Shown here one piece after another: positions 17,842 to 26,346 of a DNA stretch of 64,000 bases; the first letter of the stretch is position 1, and every line of letters begins with the position of its first letter. Below the pieces are notes generated by a model. The model was given only the letters and a program-made list of their open reading frames with translations. It was not told the origin of the DNA and did not search any database. Where the stretch lies: contig SFIM01000028.1 in assembly GCA_004556155.1 (NCBI GenBank), forward strand, positions 19,613-83,612, read 5' to 3'. The stretch is from Clostridiales bacterium (GTDB taxonomy: Bacteria > Bacillota > Clostridia > Christensenellales > Aristaeellaceae). A program made the translations under genes and the position numbers.

Positions 17842-18324
17842 ATGAAAAAGCTGATTGCCCTGCTGCTGTGCGCCGCGATGCTGTGCACCGTCTCCGCCGC
17901 CTTGGCCGAAGCGCCCGATACCTATACCAGCGCTTCCGTGGCCGATTATTATGGCGCGGCTGCCCTGACCGGCGACGATCTGATGAACGCTATCAATTCC
18001 TTCTCCGGCTTCTATCTGGTGTGCACCACCAATCCCGATGGCAGCGCCAACGCGGGCTATTTCATCTATGGCTGCGTGAAGCACGAGGATAAGTACTACC
18101 TGAAGATGGGCCTGGCCGCCAACCAGTCCAAGCTGAACCTGGAAACCAACGGCAAGGGCCTGGCCGTGTACGCCGCCGTGCCCGGCGATAAGCCCTACGC
18201 CACCGCCGGCGCGCGCATGGAGTTTACCGTGGTAACGGACGCCGAGCTGCTGACCGCGCTGGGCGTGGAAGCGGGCGGCTCCTCGATCATGTGCGAGGTG
18301 ACCAGCGTTCGTCCGCTGGGCTAA
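17842..18324 (+). CDS. Secreted FMN-binding split-barrel (PNPOx-like) protein
   Basis: A 160-residue protein with a signal peptide (residues 1 to about 24, ending AALAEA). The mature part follows the flavin-reductase/pyridoxamine-oxidase split-barrel pattern: FYLVCTTNPDGSANAGYFIY, MGLAANQSKLN and ARMEFTVVTDAE. Such domains bind FMN or F420 and are normally cytoplasmic; an exported copy is unusual. An AAAAAGGAAG site precedes the ATG. It may belong with the extracytoplasmic flavin proteins at 36-38 kb. A TATAAT at 17787 lacks a clear -35. Confidence 0.7.
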   Translation: MKKLIALLLCAAMLCTVSAALAEAPDTYTSASVADYYGAAALTGDDLMNAINSFSGFYLVCTTNPDGSANAGYFIYGCVKHEDKYYLKMGLAANQSKLNLETNGKGLAVYAAVPGDKPYATAGARMEFTVVTDAELLTALGVEAGGSSIMCEVTSVRPLG

Positions 18325-18347
18325 AGGCTGATTTACGCGTTTGCGGG

Positions 18348-18373
18348 GCGCGCCGGGAAACCGGCGCGCTTTT
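18348..18373 (+). terminator. Rho-independent terminator
   Basis: GCGCGCCGG, GAAA loop, CCGGCGCGC, then TTTT. A 9-bp perfect stem. Confidence 0.88.
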
Positions 18374-18399
18374 CATTTGCATTCGCTAAAAGCCGCCGC

Positions 18400-18428
18400 T
18401 TGCCATCCGGCGCGCAAGATGTTATAAT
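18400..18428 (+). promoter_or_regulatory. Promoter of the darA-holB-ricT operon
   Basis: TTGCCA (18400-18405), 17-bp spacer, TATAAT (18423-18428), about 70 bp before the darA start. Confidence 0.75.
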
Positions 18429-18496
18429 AGGAAGCGGTAAAGAATCGCGATTGCGCGTTTTCTATGCAAATTTCTATTCAGAGGAGGCACTATACT

Positions 18497-18826
18497 ATGA
18501 AATTGATCATCGCTATCGTGCAGGATGAGGATGCCTCTCGCCTGGTTTCGGCATTGATGAACGACGGCTACGGCGTGACCAAGCTGGCCACCACCGGCGG
18601 CTTCCTGCGGGCGGGCAACACCACGCTGCTGGTTGGCGTGGACGACAACCGCTTTGAGGGCTGCCTGCACATCATCGAAAAGCTGTGCAAGAGCCGCCGC
18701 CAGATGGCCACCTCGCCCATCACCGCGGGCGGCGCGGTCGGCATGTACACCCATATGCCCATTGAGGTCACTGTCGGCGGGGCCACGGTGTTTGTGCTCA
18801 ATGTGGAGCAGTTTGCCAAATTCTAA
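18497..18826 (+). CDS. darA: Cyclic-di-AMP receptor DarA (PstA, PII-like)
   Basis: A 109-residue trimeric PII-like signal protein that binds cyclic-di-AMP. Recognisable segments: MKLIIAIVQDEDASRLVSAL, TGGFLRAGNTTLLVGVDD and GGATVFVLNVEQFAKF. The ATG at 18497 has GAGGAGG upstream; the longer frame does not. In Bacillus the homologue yaaQ lies in the same order with holB and ricT, which supports the call. The downstream target of DarA is unknown in most species. Confidence 0.95.
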   Translation: MKLIIAIVQDEDASRLVSALMNDGYGVTKLATTGGFLRAGNTTLLVGVDDNRFEGCLHIIEKLCKSRRQMATSPITAGGAVGMYTHMPIEVTVGGATVFVLNVEQFAKF

Positions 18827-18847
18827 GCCCGAAAGGAACCGCTGCGC

Positions 18848-19840
18848 TTGATCACCCTTGACAGCTTTTCTTCGCTGGGCGAAGCGCCACGCGCCCTGGT
18901 TCAGGATGTGCTGGGCGGCCGCGCGCCGCACGCCGTGCTGATCACCGGCATTGCCGGTACCGGAAAGCGCACGCTTGCCCGGCTGCTTGCCTGCGCCCTT
19001 TTGTGCGTGGGCGAGGGGCAGCGCCCCTGCATGCAGTGCAAGGGCTGCCGCCGCGTGCTGGCGGGCACGCATCCGGACCTTCTGACGCCCTCCTGCACGG
19101 ATAAGGACCGCACCATCAAGGTGGATCATCTGCGCGAGGTGCTGTGCGCGCTGTCCTTCCACGCGCTGGAGGGCCGGCGCGTGATTCTGCTGGAAAATGC
19201 CCAGCGCATGACCGTGCAGGCGCAAAACGCGCTGCTGAAATCCCTGGAGGAGCCGGACGGCGAAACGCACTTTATCCTCACAGCTTCGGGCGAAACGGGC
19301 ATCCTGCCCACCGTGCGCTCGCGCTGCCGCGTGGTGCGCATGCCCCCCTGGCCGCGGGAGCGGCTGGAGGCTGAGCTGCTGGCCAGGCAGGCCGATGCGG
19401 ACAAGGCGCGCGAGATTGCCGCGCTGTGCGGCGGCAGCCTGGGCGCGGCGCTGGATATGCTGCAAAATCCCGCCTTCTTTGCCCTGCACGAGCTGTGTGA
19501 GCGCACGTTTTTTTCCGTGCATGGGGCGCGGGATGTGCCGGTGCTGTCGTTTTTGCTGAAGGACAAAAAGGACGATGCGGACGAGCTATTATCGCTATTA
19601 TCCCAAAAGGCGCGGGAATACCTGCTATACGCCATGCGCGCGGGCGAATTGCCCCAGCGCGCGCGGGAGGCTGCCTGCCAGGAATGGTGGGAGCATGCCG
19701 CCCCGGCGCGCATCGAGCGCGTGCTTGCGGCCGTGCTGGAGGCGCGCAAGCAGCGCGCCGCCAACGTATCCTGGCCCGCGATTGCTGAAAATCTACTATT
19801 TATCATATCGGAGGAAATTGTTCCATGGCAACCATCGTAG
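18848..19840 (+). CDS. holB: DNA polymerase III subunit delta'
   Basis: A 330-residue clamp-loader subunit. It has the degenerate P-loop ITGIAGTGKRTLARLLACAL, the zinc-binding Cys set (CMQCKGCRRV with an upstream Cys) and NALLKSLEEPDGETHFIL with the SRC-like motif RSRCRVVRM. It starts at TTG (18848) with AAAGGA 10 nt upstream. Its end overlaps ricT by 16 bp. Its role is to load the sliding clamp in replication together with DnaX and HolA. Confidence 0.95.
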   Translation: MITLDSFSSLGEAPRALVQDVLGGRAPHAVLITGIAGTGKRTLARLLACALLCVGEGQRPCMQCKGCRRVLAGTHPDLLTPSCTDKDRTIKVDHLREVLCALSFHALEGRRVILLENAQRMTVQAQNALLKSLEEPDGETHFILTASGETGILPTVRSRCRVVRMPPWPRERLEAELLARQADADKAREIAALCGGSLGAALDMLQNPAFFALHELCERTFFSVHGARDVPVLSFLLKDKKDDADELLSLLSQKAREYLLYAMRAGELPQRAREAACQEWWEHAAPARIERVLAAVLEARKQRAANVSWPAIAENLLFIISEEIVPWQPS

Positions 19841-20763
19841 GCGTGCGTTTTCGCAACGCAGGCAAACTGTATTATTTTTCCCCCGGCCAGCTGTGGCCCA
19901 CGGCGGGCGACGCGGTCATTGTTGAAACCGTGCGCGGCGTGGAGTACGGCGAGGTCGTCACCGGCGTGCGCGAGGTAGCCGACGCCGAGGTGGTGCAGCC
20001 GCTCAAGCCCATTATCCGCATCGCCACGGTGGAGGATGAGCGCCATCAGCGCGACAACCAGCGCCGCGAGCGCGAGGCGTATGATATCTGCCTGCGCAAG
20101 ATCGCCGATCACAAGCTGGAAATGAAGCTGGTCAGCGTGGAATACACCTTTGACAACAGCAAAATCCTGTTTTACTTTACGGCCAACGGCCGCGTGGATT
20201 TCCGCGCGCTGGTGAAGGATCTGGCTTCGGTGTTCAAGACGCGCATTGAACTAAAGCAAATCGGCGTGCGCGACGAGGCCAAGATGATGGGCGGCCTGGG
20301 GCTGTGCGGCCGCCCGGTATGCTGCGCGCAGTTCATGGGCGATTTCCAGCCCGTGTCCATCAAGATGGCCAAGGAGCAGAATCTATCGCTCAATCCCACC
20401 AAGATTTCCGGCGTATGCGGCCGCCTGATGTGCTGCCTCAAGTACGAGCAGGATCACTACGAGGCCACGCGCAAGCGCATGCCGCGCCCTGGCCGCGAGG
20501 TGGGCACGCCCGATGGCGTAGGCACGGTGCAGGAGATCAACGTGCTGCGCGAGACGGTGCGCGTGCGCATTACCAACGGCGACAGCAGCGAGCTGAAGGA
20601 CTACCCGCTGACGGATATTACCCGCATTCTGGGCGGCAAGCGCACCCCGTCGGAGACGATTGCCGAGCCGGAGGATGATTCCGACGTGAACGAGGAATTC
20701 CTGGGCGTGGCGGAAAACGAGACGCACGTGCAGGATGCGTCCGTTCCCCTGGACGACGAGTAA
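19825..20763 (+). CDS. ricT: RicT (YaaT), PSP1-domain regulator of RNA processing
   Basis: A 312-residue PSP1 family protein. The Cys motifs LGLCGRPVCCAQFM and SGVCGRLMCCLKYE are the conserved iron-sulfur ligand region of the RicA/F/T (Y-complex). In Bacillus that complex helps RNase Y mature mRNAs and affects sporulation and competence. The C terminus is acidic and low-complexity. GGAGGAAATTGTTCC precedes the ATG, inside holB. A family A repeat starts at the base after its stop codon. Confidence 0.93.
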   Translation: MATIVGVRFRNAGKLYYFSPGQLWPTAGDAVIVETVRGVEYGEVVTGVREVADAEVVQPLKPIIRIATVEDERHQRDNQRREREAYDICLRKIADHKLEMKLVSVEYTFDNSKILFYFTANGRVDFRALVKDLASVFKTRIELKQIGVRDEAKMMGGLGLCGRPVCCAQFMGDFQPVSIKMAKEQNLSLNPTKISGVCGRLMCCLKYEQDHYEATRKRMPRPGREVGTPDGVGTVQEINVLRETVRVRITNGDSSELKDYPLTDITRILGGKRTPSETIAEPEDDSDVNEEFLGVAENETHVQDASVPLDDE

Positions 20764-21030
20764 GGGGGAGGACGGTACTTCGAGTAAGGAGTACGATTCT
20801 TTCTTGGAGCCCAAGAAAGAATCAAAGAAGGCTGCGCTGTGACGAAAAAGTCAAGCTGATAAAACTGGCAGGCGGCACTGCCGCCCACCTGCCACGGGGC
20901 AGCGGCGCCACCTTCCAGTTTAATTCCAGCAGCTTTTACGTCACAAACAGGTTCTTTGGTACTTTCTTGACTCAAGAAAGTACCGTATCCCTCGTTCCCT
21001 CGTTTCTTCCCGTCCCTCTCCGTCCCCCAA
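20764..21030. repeat. Family A element, short copy
   Basis: It starts directly after the ricT stop. The left hairpin is GATTCTTTCTTGG/CCAAGAAAGAATC. Next come CAAAGAAGGCTG, outer arms GTCAAGCTGATAAAACTGG and CCAGTTTAATTCCAGCAGCT, and a core CACCTGCCACGGGGC. The right end is ACAGGTTCTTTGG with GGTACTTTCTTG/CAAGAAAGTACC. The left hairpin differs from other copies by paired changes that keep the stem. Confidence 0.85.
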
Positions 21031-21050
21031 TCTTGCCAAAGAGGTGCAGC

Positions 21051-22136
21051 ATGGATACCAGCCGTAAGGACGAAATCATCCGCTTGCAAAACGAAATCAT
21101 CCAGTCCATGGCCAAGCGCAACCTGCGCTCGGTGTATAACGATTTTTATCCCGACGCGCAGCCCGATGCGCCCGCGCCCAAGCAGCCGGACGCGCCGGCC
21201 AAGCCCGCCGCCACCGCGGCGTCCACGGGCGACGGCAAGCCCAATACCACCGCCAAGGCCGAGGAAACGCCCAAGGAATCCATGGACGACCTGATGAAGG
21301 AGCTCAACGGCTATATCGGCCTGACCACCGTGAAGGAGCAGGTGGATCAGCTGGTGCACTGGATTGAAATTGCCAAGCTGCGCAAGGAGCATGGCCTGCC
21401 CCAGAGCGACCTGTCGCTGCACATGGTGTTTTCCGGCAACCCCGGCACGGGCAAAACCATGATCGCCCGGCTGATGTCGCGCATTTTCCACTCGCTGGGC
21501 ATCCTCAGCAAGGGCCAGCTGGTCGAGGTGGATCGCGGCGATCTGGTCGCCGGTTATGTCGGCCAAACCGCTATCAAAACCAAAGAGGTCATCAATAAGG
21601 CCATGGGCGGCGTGCTGTTTATCGACGAAGCTTATGCCCTGACCAACCGCGGCGAGAACGACTATGGCACCGAGGCCGTGGACACGCTGCTCAAGGCCAT
21701 GGAGGATCACCGCGACGATCTGGTGGTGATCGTGGCCGGGTATATCGAGCCGATGAAGAAATTCCTGCACAGCAACCCCGGCCTGGAATCCCGCTTCAAC
21801 CGCTTTATCGATTTTCCCGATTACACGCTGGACGAGCTGATGGCCATGTTCGATATGCGCTGCGAAAGCAAGGGCTACACGCTGGATCCCCAGGCCCGCT
21901 GCGCCCTGCGCCAGGTGATCGACCGCGAAAGCACGGCGGATGTAAAGGGCTTTGGCAATGGCCGCGGCGTGCGCAACCTGTTTGAAACCGCCATCGCCCG
22001 CCAGGCGGATCGCCTGGGCGAAACCGCGGGTGAAATCACCCGCGAAATGCTTATGTGCCTGACGGCGGAGGATATCACCGGCGAAAAGCCGCAGGATGCG
22101 CCCCAGCAGGAGGCGTCCCAGCCCGACGCGCAGTAA
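21051..22136 (+). CDS. AAA+ ATPase, CbxX/SpoVK family
   Basis: A 361-residue protein. A short helical start (SRKDEIIRLQNEIIQSMAKR) and an Ala/Pro/Lys-rich linker precede one AAA+ domain: Walker A GNPGTGKT, Walker B GGVLFIDEAYAL, sensor region VIVAGYIEPMKKF and arginine finger LESRFNRFIDFP. This matches the CbxX/CfqX and stage V sporulation K group, ring ATPases that remodel partner proteins. GAGGTG precedes the ATG at 21051. No sporulation or Rubisco gene is adjacent, so the partner is unknown. Confidence 0.88.
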   Translation: MDTSRKDEIIRLQNEIIQSMAKRNLRSVYNDFYPDAQPDAPAPKQPDAPAKPAATAASTGDGKPNTTAKAEETPKESMDDLMKELNGYIGLTTVKEQVDQLVHWIEIAKLRKEHGLPQSDLSLHMVFSGNPGTGKTMIARLMSRIFHSLGILSKGQLVEVDRGDLVAGYVGQTAIKTKEVINKAMGGVLFIDEAYALTNRGENDYGTEAVDTLLKAMEDHRDDLVVIVAGYIEPMKKFLHSNPGLESRFNRFIDFPDYTLDELMAMFDMRCESKGYTLDPQARCALRQVIDRESTADVKGFGNGRGVRNLFETAIARQADRLGETAGEITREMLMCLTAEDITGEKPQDAPQQEASQPDAQ

Positions 22137-22169
22137 CGCCCCAAAATGGGCGAAAGCGCCCTGCGCCGC

Positions 22170-22198
22170 TTGACGCAGGGCAAAAGCTGTGCTATGAT
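22170..22198 (+). promoter_or_regulatory. Promoter of mntP
   Basis: TTGACG (22170-22175), 17-bp spacer, TATGAT (22193-22198), immediately upstream of the riboswitch. Confidence 0.78.
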
Positions 22199-22202
22199 AA
22201 CT

Positions 22203-22379
22203 TGGTAAATTTCCCGTGAGGGAGTAGTAAGCGCGCTCCGGCGCGTAGCAAGTCAACATACCGACACGGCAGGGTCTGGCTTGTTTTAAATTACGAGACT
22301 CATGTATGGCCTCAGGGCATACGTGCGTCTTTTTTTACAAAGGATTGCTCAGGTATGGCCAGCCATGCCTGGGTTTTTG
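22203..22379 (+). ncRNA. yybP-ykoY manganese riboswitch with terminators
   Basis: The leader of mntP carries conserved blocks of this class: GGGAGTAG (22219 onward), GTCAACATACCG and a GAGAC near 22295. Two T-run hairpins follow: GACTCATGTATG/CATACGTGCGTC with seven T (22297-22336), and CTCAGGTATGG/CCATGCCTGGG with five T (22348-22378), just before the GGAGG of mntP. In this class Mn2+ binding prevents termination or opens the ribosome site, so efflux rises with manganese. The position upstream of a manganese exporter supports the call. Confidence 0.8.
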
Positions 22380-22407
22380 TTCATTATGCAGCCGGAGGAT
22401 GAAAAAC

Positions 22408-23007
22408 ATGCAGTGGAACCTTCTCTTCTTTGCCAACAGCGCGCTGCTGGGCGTGGGCCTGGCGATGGACGCCTTTTCCGTATCCCTGGCCAACGGCCTG
22501 AACGAGCCGCGCATGCGCCGCGCCCGCATGTCGGGCATCGCCGGGGTGTTCGCCTTCTTCCAGTTCCTCATGCCCATGCTGGGCTGGGTGTGCGTGCACA
22601 CGGTGGTGGGGTATTTTTCGGCGTTTGAGCGCTTTATCCCCTGGATTGCGCTGGTGCTGCTGTGCTACATCGGCGGCAAAATGCTGATAGAGGGCATCCG
22701 CAACAGGGCTGGCGAAGACGCGGAGGAGGAAGCCGCCAAGGGCCTGTCCCTGGGCGGGCTGCTGATGCAGGGCGTGGCCACCTCCATCGACGCGCTGAGC
22801 GTGGGCTTCACCATTGCAGAGTACGATCTGAGCATGGCGCTGGTCAGCTCGCTGATCATCGCCGTGGTGACGTTCTGCATTTGCATGGGCGGGCTGATCC
22901 TGGGCAAGAAGGCCGGCACGCGCCTGAGCGGCAAGGCTTCCATCCTGGGCGGCGTGATCCTGATCGCCATCGGCCTGGAAATCTTCATCAGCGGCCTGAT
23001 CGGCTGA
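22408..23007 (+). CDS. mntP: Manganese efflux pump MntP
   Basis: A 199-residue protein with six membrane segments. Asp residues in the pore motifs are present in LGVGLAMDAFSVSLANG and GVATSIDALSVGFT, the paired MntP signature. The ATG at 22408 has GGAGG 9 nt upstream; an ATG at 22399 is too close. Expression is controlled by the manganese riboswitch in its leader. Confidence 0.95.
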   Translation: MQWNLLFFANSALLGVGLAMDAFSVSLANGLNEPRMRRARMSGIAGVFAFFQFLMPMLGWVCVHTVVGYFSAFERFIPWIALVLLCYIGGKMLIEGIRNRAGEDAEEEAAKGLSLGGLLMQGVATSIDALSVGFTIAEYDLSMALVSSLIIAVVTFCICMGGLILGKKAGTRLSGKASILGGVILIAIGLEIFISGLIG

Positions 23008-23026
23008 TAAAACACGGAGGCGTCTG

Positions 23027-23179
23027 ATGCGTTTTGAGCGATTGACCAGCCCGCAGCACCCGCTCTACAAGCGGGCGATGGCGTTGTATGCCGATAGCTT
23101 CCCGCCGCATGAGCAGCGCGAGAACGCTTCGCAGCTGCGCATTCTGGGCGACGAAGCCTACCGTTTTAACCTGATTTAA
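23027..23179 (+). pseudogene. N-terminal fragment of a GNAT acetyltransferase
   Basis: A 50-residue frame beginning with ACGGAGG and ATG reads RFERLTSPQHPLYKRAMALY then ADSFPPHEQRE, the recognisable start of one GNAT subgroup, and ends at a stop after FNLI. The acetyl-CoA domain is missing and a terminator follows at once. It is a truncated gene that may still be translated after mntP. Confidence 0.65.
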
Positions 23180-23180
23180 G

Positions 23181-23219
23181 CAGCGGCGCTTCCTGTTTTC
23201 GAGGAAGCGCCGCTGTTTT
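23181..23219. terminator. Bidirectional-looking terminator
   Basis: A 14-bp perfect stem, CAGCGGCGCTTCCT and AGGAAGCGCCGCTG, with a 7-nt loop and TTTT on the plus side. It separates the mntP unit from the convergent DeoR gene. Confidence 0.85.
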
Positions 23220-23228
23220 ATGCTTGTT

Positions 23229-23969
23229 TTATTTCCGGTTCCTGCCGATCATTTCCCGCCAGGCGGCGGGCAGGGGCTCGTCGCAGATCACCTCGTCCAC
23301 ATCGGCCAGGCTGCCGTAGGTGTAAAAATACTCGCGCCCGATCTTGTGCGAGGGCACCATGAACACAATCTTGCGCGCGTGCTGAGCCATCATGCGGCGC
23401 ACCTCGATTTCCTCAATGCAGGAGCCGCAGATGCGCCCGTCCATGGTGACGCCCCGGCAGGAGAAAAACATGGCGTCCGCCACCACGTTGCGCAGCAGCG
23501 GCTCGGTGTGGCTGCCCACCATGGAGTAGGAATTGTCCATCACCGCGCCGCCCGTCACCATGGTGCGGATGTGCCGCTCGCTCAGCGCCAGCGCGGTTTT
23601 CAGGCCCGATGTGATGGCCAGCAGGTCGGTGTGCTGCGGCAGGTAAGGCACCATATAGCTGCAGGTGGTGGAGGGATCCAGCAGGATCACATCGCCCGGA
23701 TGCACCAGCTCCGCCGCGCGCGCGCCGATGATGTTTTTGATATCCGGGGCTTCGTTTTCGCGGATCAGGCGCGGCACGTCGCGGTTGTTGGCGGCCAGGA
23801 TCGCGCCGCCGCGGATGCGGCGGATCAGCCCCTCCTTTTGCAGGGCGGCCAGATCGCGCCGCAGCGTGGATTCGCTGATATACAGGGCCTTGGACAGGGT
23901 GTGAATGGACACCGCCTGCCCGTCCTTGAGCATCTCCATGATACCGTCCAGCCGTTCAACGCCCAGCAT
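23229..23969 (-). CDS. DeoR family transcriptional regulator
   Basis: A 246-residue repressor. Residues 1-60 hold the DeoR HTH (LSKALYISESTLRRDLAALQ, then KEGLIRRIRGGA). The C-terminal sugar-phosphate sensor domain (DeoRC) has LDPSTTCSYMVPYL, ITSGLKTALAL and VTGGAV. The ATG at 23969 has GGGAGG 7 nt upstream; the long frame to 24710 is an artefact. It is divergent from the sulfatase gene and probably controls it. The effector would be a phosphorylated sugar. Confidence 0.9.
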   Translation of the reverse strand: MLGVERLDGIMEMLKDGQAVSIHTLSKALYISESTLRRDLAALQKEGLIRRIRGGAILAANNRDVPRLIRENEAPDIKNIIGARAAELVHPGDVILLDPSTTCSYMVPYLPQHTDLLAITSGLKTALALSERHIRTMVTGGAVMDNSYSMVGSHTEPLLRNVVADAMFFSCRGVTMDGRICGSCIEEIEVRRMMAQHARKIVFMVPSHKIGREYFYTYGSLADVDEVICDEPLPAAWREMIGRNRK

Positions 23970-24119
23970 GCGCGCCGCCTCCCTTATACCTATTATGCAA
24001 TAATTATATAAAAAAACGGACGGTATGGCAATGCTTTGCGCAAATTCTGTCATATGCTGCGCACTTCTGGCGTATTTTTCGCGCATTGTGAAATATGCTG
24101 GGCAATCGCCGCGCGCGCC

Positions 24120-24148
24120 TTGCAGCCAGGGCCTGGAAGGCGTATACT
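24120..24148 (+). promoter_or_regulatory. Promoter of the sulfatase gene
   Basis: TTGCAG (24120-24125), 17-bp spacer, TATACT (24143-24148). The 225-bp divergent region also holds the DeoR start; I did not find a clear DeoR operator. Confidence 0.65.
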
Positions 24149-24194
24149 GAACATGTATTGTTGTACGGAACATACTTTGGAGGAATACGTCATC

Positions 24195-25670
24195 ATGAAA
24201 AAACAGCCAAATGTGATCATTCTTCTGACGGACGACCAGCGCGCGGGCACCATCCACGCCCTGGGCAACGACGTCATTCAAACCCCCCATATGGACGAGC
24301 TGGTGCGCCGCGGCACCTCCTTCACCCGCGCGCACATTCCCGGCGGCACGCTGGGCGCGGTGTGCATGCCCAGCCGCGCCATGCTCAATTCTGGCCGCAC
24401 GCTGTTCCACCTGTCGGGCGAGGGGCAGGATATCCCCGCCGAGCACATCACCCTGGGCGAGTGCCTGCGCGGCGCGGGCTATCATACCCACGGCGTGGGC
24501 AAGTGGCATAACGGCCCGGATTCCTATGCGCGCTCCTTCTCCAGCGGGGCGGATATCTTCTTTGGCGGCATGTGGGATCACTGGAACGTGCCGGTGTGCG
24601 ATTATAACCCCAACGGCCAGTACGAGCACCGCATTCACTTTACGCCCAACTTCTCGGCCTCGGGCGCAAGCATGCTGGTGCGCGCCGACCGCATCAACGC
24701 GGGCGTGCACTCCACTGATCTATTCTCGGGCGACGCGGTGCGCTTCATCCAAAGCTATAACGAGGAAAAGCCCTTCTTCCTGTACCTGTCCTTCCTGGCC
24801 CCGCATGATCCCCGCACCATGCCGGAGGAGTTTAAGCACATGTACAAGGCGGAGGATATTCCCCTGCCGGATAACTTTGCCGCCATGCCCGTGGTCAATT
24901 GCGGCTGGTCGGCGCGCGGCCGCGACGAGACCATCGAGGCCTATCCGCGCGATCCCATGAAGGTGCGCCAGCACATTGCCGATTATTACGCCATGATCAG
25001 CCACATCGATTACCGCATCGGCGAGGTGATGGACGCGGTGCGCGAGAAGGGCCTGCTGGAGGATACCATCGTGGTGCTGATGGGCGATAACGGCCTGGCC
25101 ATCGGCCAGCACGGCCTGATGGGCAAGCAGAACATCTATGAGCACAGCGTGGGCGTGCCGCTGGTGATGGCCGGCCCCGGCATCCCCCAGAACGAGCGCC
25201 GCGAGCAGCTGTGCTATCTGCTGGATGTATACCCGACGCTGTGCGAGCTGTGCGGGGTGGAAATTCCCGCCTCCGTCGAGGGCAAGAGCCTGCTGCCCGT
25301 GCTGCAAAATGCCGATGCGCGCGTGCGCGAAGAGCTGTACCTGGCCTTCCAGGCACGCATCCGCGGCGTGATGGACGAGCGCTTTAAGCTGCTGGAATAC
25401 CGCACGGAAAACCTGAAGCTGACGCAGCTGTTTGACCTGCAAAACGACCCGTGGGAGAAGAACAACTGCTTCGACCTGGCAGGCTATGAGGAGATCACCG
25501 CGCGCCTGCGCGAGCGCCTGCTGGCTCTGCGCGACGAGTGGGACGATGCGAAAAGCAAGCACGGCAGCGTTTATTGGCAGGCCTGGGAAAACTATGAGAA
25601 GGCCGTGGTGGTCAATCCCAGCCGTCCCACGGGCAGCGACCCGGCCAAGCAGCTGGCGCTGTCCAAGTAA
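24195..25670 (+). CDS. Sulfatase
   Basis: A 491-residue type I sulfatase. Metal-binding Asp residues are in LLTDDQRAG. The formylglycine motif is C57 in CMPSRAMLNSGR (C-x-P-x-R), and the second metal site is VVLMGDNGLAIGQHG. The Cys form needs maturation; no maturase gene is in the window. There is no signal peptide, so the substrate is probably imported sulfated sugar or glycan. GGAGGA lies 10 nt before the ATG. The divergent DeoR regulator suggests induction by a sugar. Confidence 0.9.
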   Translation: MKKQPNVIILLTDDQRAGTIHALGNDVIQTPHMDELVRRGTSFTRAHIPGGTLGAVCMPSRAMLNSGRTLFHLSGEGQDIPAEHITLGECLRGAGYHTHGVGKWHNGPDSYARSFSSGADIFFGGMWDHWNVPVCDYNPNGQYEHRIHFTPNFSASGASMLVRADRINAGVHSTDLFSGDAVRFIQSYNEEKPFFLYLSFLAPHDPRTMPEEFKHMYKAEDIPLPDNFAAMPVVNCGWSARGRDETIEAYPRDPMKVRQHIADYYAMISHIDYRIGEVMDAVREKGLLEDTIVVLMGDNGLAIGQHGLMGKQNIYEHSVGVPLVMAGPGIPQNERREQLCYLLDVYPTLCELCGVEIPASVEGKSLLPVLQNADARVREELYLAFQARIRGVMDERFKLLEYRTENLKLTQLFDLQNDPWEKNNCFDLAGYEEITARLRERLLALRDEWDDAKSKHGSVYWQAWENYEKAVVVNPSRPTGSDPAKQLALSK

Positions 25671-25692
25671 AGGGTGAATAATCAATATCACG

Positions 25693-25725
25693 AGGCGGAG
25701 CTTCTATGGAGGCTCCGCCTTTTTG
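25693..25725 (+). terminator. Rho-independent terminator of the sulfatase gene
   Basis: AGGCGGAGC, 10-nt loop, GCTCCGCCT followed by TTTT. Confidence 0.88.
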
Positions 25726-25831
25726 CATACGGTGAACATTCTTGGTACCGGCAGAGGAATGGGTCAGCGCGATTGACAGCGCCAATGCCAAATGGTATGC
25801 TTTGGGGGAAAAGCTGTTTGGAGTGATGGAG

Positions 25832-26317
25832 ATGACGATTCAGGAAATAGAGAAATATATAAAAACGCATGATTATTTGGTGTTTAAGTACCAATCGGAA
25901 TACTACTCGCTTGTAAAAAAGTCTTCTCTGCTGGGCGCTTCATATTGCTTGATTGCCACGGATGGCGGGCAGCAGCAGCGCAATTCGCTTGAAGCATTGT
26001 GCGGGCAGGCACGCATCAGCGGCACGTTGCTGGGCGAAGCCATCAAACAGGCTGAAATTCCAGAGGCGGATGATCCAGCCTGGCAAACCTATGAGGCCAT
26101 CCGGCATTGCGCCATCGTGCATGGTAGCGAGATTCATTTTTTCTACCATCAAAGAGAATATTGGATCGCCCATGCGCCTGAGGGCTTCTCGCATTTGAGC
26201 GATGATTTGGGCAACACGCAGATGTTCAGCTCCTGCAGCGATCTGTTTGAACGTGCCCGCATTGAGGGAAAGCCGCTGAAAGAGATATGGGAAGATGTAA
26301 TGATTGACGCTTATTAA
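25832..26317 (+). CDS. Hypothetical protein
   Basis: A 161-residue soluble protein without recognised domain (MTIQEIEKYIKTHDYLVFKY at the start, then a mixed alpha/beta sequence with SEIHFFYHQREYWIAHAPEG). The ATG at 25832 has GGAG 8 nt upstream; an ATG 6 bp earlier is too close. GC content is clearly lower than its neighbours, which suggests later acquisition. It could be a small immunity-type or structural protein, but nothing shows this. Confidence 0.6.
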   Translation: MTIQEIEKYIKTHDYLVFKYQSEYYSLVKKSSLLGASYCLIATDGGQQQRNSLEALCGQARISGTLLGEAIKQAEIPEADDPAWQTYEAIRHCAIVHGSEIHFFYHQREYWIAHAPEGFSHLSDDLGNTQMFSSCSDLFERARIEGKPLKEIWEDVMIDAY

Positions 26318-26346
26318 CCGCTGCTGAAGCAGACGATAACGGCTTT

